DNA of 5,676 bases, from the NCBI GenBank assembly GCA_003153055.1, contig PMBV01000470.1, positions 1-5,676 on the forward strand, given 5' to 3'. Below are positions 5,041 through 5,676 of the stretch, piece after piece. The notes under the pieces were generated by a model, which ran no database searches, had not been told where the DNA came from, and worked only from the letters and a program-made list of their open reading frames with translations. The stretch comes from Myxococcales bacterium. GTDB taxonomy: Bacteria; Myxococcota; Myxococcia; Myxococcales; Myxococcaceae. A program made the position numbers and the translations under genes. Position 1 is the stretch's first letter, and each line of letters starts with the position of its first letter.

Positions 5041-5676
5041 TCATTGAACTTCGAGGTTCTGGGTGTGCGTGAAGACCTCGCCTGCCTGGTTGACCACCCG
5101 GGTCGTCAACACGTGAAACCCGGGCTCGGGCGGTTTGATCAAGAAGATGAACGCGTCGACGACGGCCGGCTGGCGTGAGCCGGTGATGCAACCGTCGAGG
5201 GGCGTCAGCAAGCTCGAGTCGCCGACCAAGTACGTCAGGTCGTCAGACTTGGCGCGGTAGCTCAGCAGATCGTTCAGCACCTGGCCGTCGAGGGTCGCGT
5301 CGATCTCGACGACCGCGTTCTGGATCGGCTCGATACCTGCCATCAGGAAATCGAAGAGCGACTGGCCTGGCGCCGGCTGGAACGTAGGGTCTGGGCAAGG
5401 ATAGTCGTTCAACACCGTCGACGGGGTGACGGCGATCGCCCAGTGACGTGGGACCGTGTTCGTCCGGTCGCCGGGGGCGAGAAAGAACACCGGGCCCGAT
5501 TGGTTTTGATTGCTGTCTATCGTCCTGTGCAGGAAGGGATTGATGGCGGCGGGAGTCGAGTAGACCCACCGCCACCATTGCTCGGCCCAGAACTCCATGC
5601 TGCGTCCGTACGGGCGCGCGTCCTTCTCGAAGAGCGCTGGGTTGGGTTTGGCGCGCTCCTGCGTGAGCGCGGAGCC
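5041..5676 (-). CDS. Conserved-type protein of unknown function with Trp-rich motif, C-terminal part (N-terminus beyond right edge)
   Basis: The frame is open from the right edge (5676) to a TGA at 5043-5041, giving 211 residues. An in-frame ATG at 5598 has no ribosome site. The sequence before it (NPALFEKDARPYGRS) continues smoothly into MEFWAEQWWRWVYSTP, so the real start, and any signal peptide, probably lies outside the window. Features include the Trp cluster W-x5-WWRW, then NPFL, SGPVFFLAPGD and HWAIAVTP. Two cysteines (in YPCPDP and DGCITG) could form a disulfide. The C-terminal PGFHVLTTRVVNQAGEVFTH looks like a beta-strand edge as in Ig-like domains. I recall uncharacterised bacterial proteins with the same plan (an E/W-rich WW-W-x-x-S-x-P motif followed by GPVFFLAG and a beta-rich end), often exported. 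The function is unknown and the resemblance is from memory. Confidence 0.75.
   Translation of the reverse strand, partial: GSALTQERAKPNPALFEKDARPYGRSMEFWAEQWWRWVYSTPAAINPFLHRTIDSNQNQSGPVFFLAPGDRTNTVPRHWAIAVTPSTVLNDYPCPDPTFQPAPGQSLFDFLMAGIEPIQNAVVEIDATLDGQVLNDLLSYRAKSDDLTYLVGDSSLLTPLDGCITGSRQPAVVDAFIFLIKPPEPGFHVLTTRVVNQAGEVFTHTQNLEVQ

Noticed and set aside
5596..5598. ATG at 5598 as the true start of the right-hand gene
   Set aside because: No ribosome site precedes it, and the upstream in-frame sequence to the window edge is open and continues the family-like motif.

Overview
The window is GC-rich chromosomal DNA with strong G/C preference at third codon positions. It carries a cytoplasmic Ser/Thr kinase of the GGMGRVY type, an ATG/TGA overlap and GTG start usage. 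Together these suggest a myxobacterium or relative (Myxococcota). That assignment is inference from style; there is no rRNA or other marker in the window. I see no tRNA, rRNA, CRISPR array or intact mobile element.

Layout, left to right. (1) Positions 1-266, minus strand: the first 88 codons of secA, cut by the left edge. (2) A 179-bp divergent intergenic region. (3) Positions 446-2217, plus strand: a two-gene unit of a type II NADH:quinone dehydrogenase (ndh) and a YchJ-like protein with a SEC-C zinc motif at each end, joined by an ATGA stop/start overlap. (4) Positions 2218-3008: 791 bp with no convincing gene. It contains a 34-bp, one-mismatch copy of the 3' end of the ychJ-like gene and a perfect 16-bp palindrome. 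(5) Positions 3009-4085, minus strand: a soluble Hanks-type Ser/Thr protein kinase with a proline-rich tail. (6) Positions 4086-4528: a 443-bp divergent intergenic region. It has nested inverted repeats on the kinase side and, on the other side, a promoter-like element whose spacer is filled by a dyad (ACCATATGGT core). (7) Positions 4529-4972, plus strand: an SRPBCC/AHSA1-type small protein. (8) Positions 5041-5676, minus strand: the C-terminal 211 residues of a protein of unknown function with a tryptophan-rich motif, running off the right edge.

How they work together. SecA (protein export ATPase) and NDH-2 (peripheral membrane NADH oxidation feeding the quinone pool) are housekeeping genes fired in opposite directions. 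The YchJ-like protein is probably translated in coupling with NDH-2, though its role is unknown. The SRPBCC gene looks individually controlled by a repressor, most plausibly ArsR-type by analogy with the common ArsR-SRPBCC pairing. No such regulator is encoded in the window. The kinase has no obvious partner here. The most useful leads are the partial ychJ duplication, the operator-in-promoter upstream of the SRPBCC gene, the inverted repeats upstream of the kinase, and the uncharacterised tryptophan-rich protein at the right edge. I found no clear multi-gene novel system.
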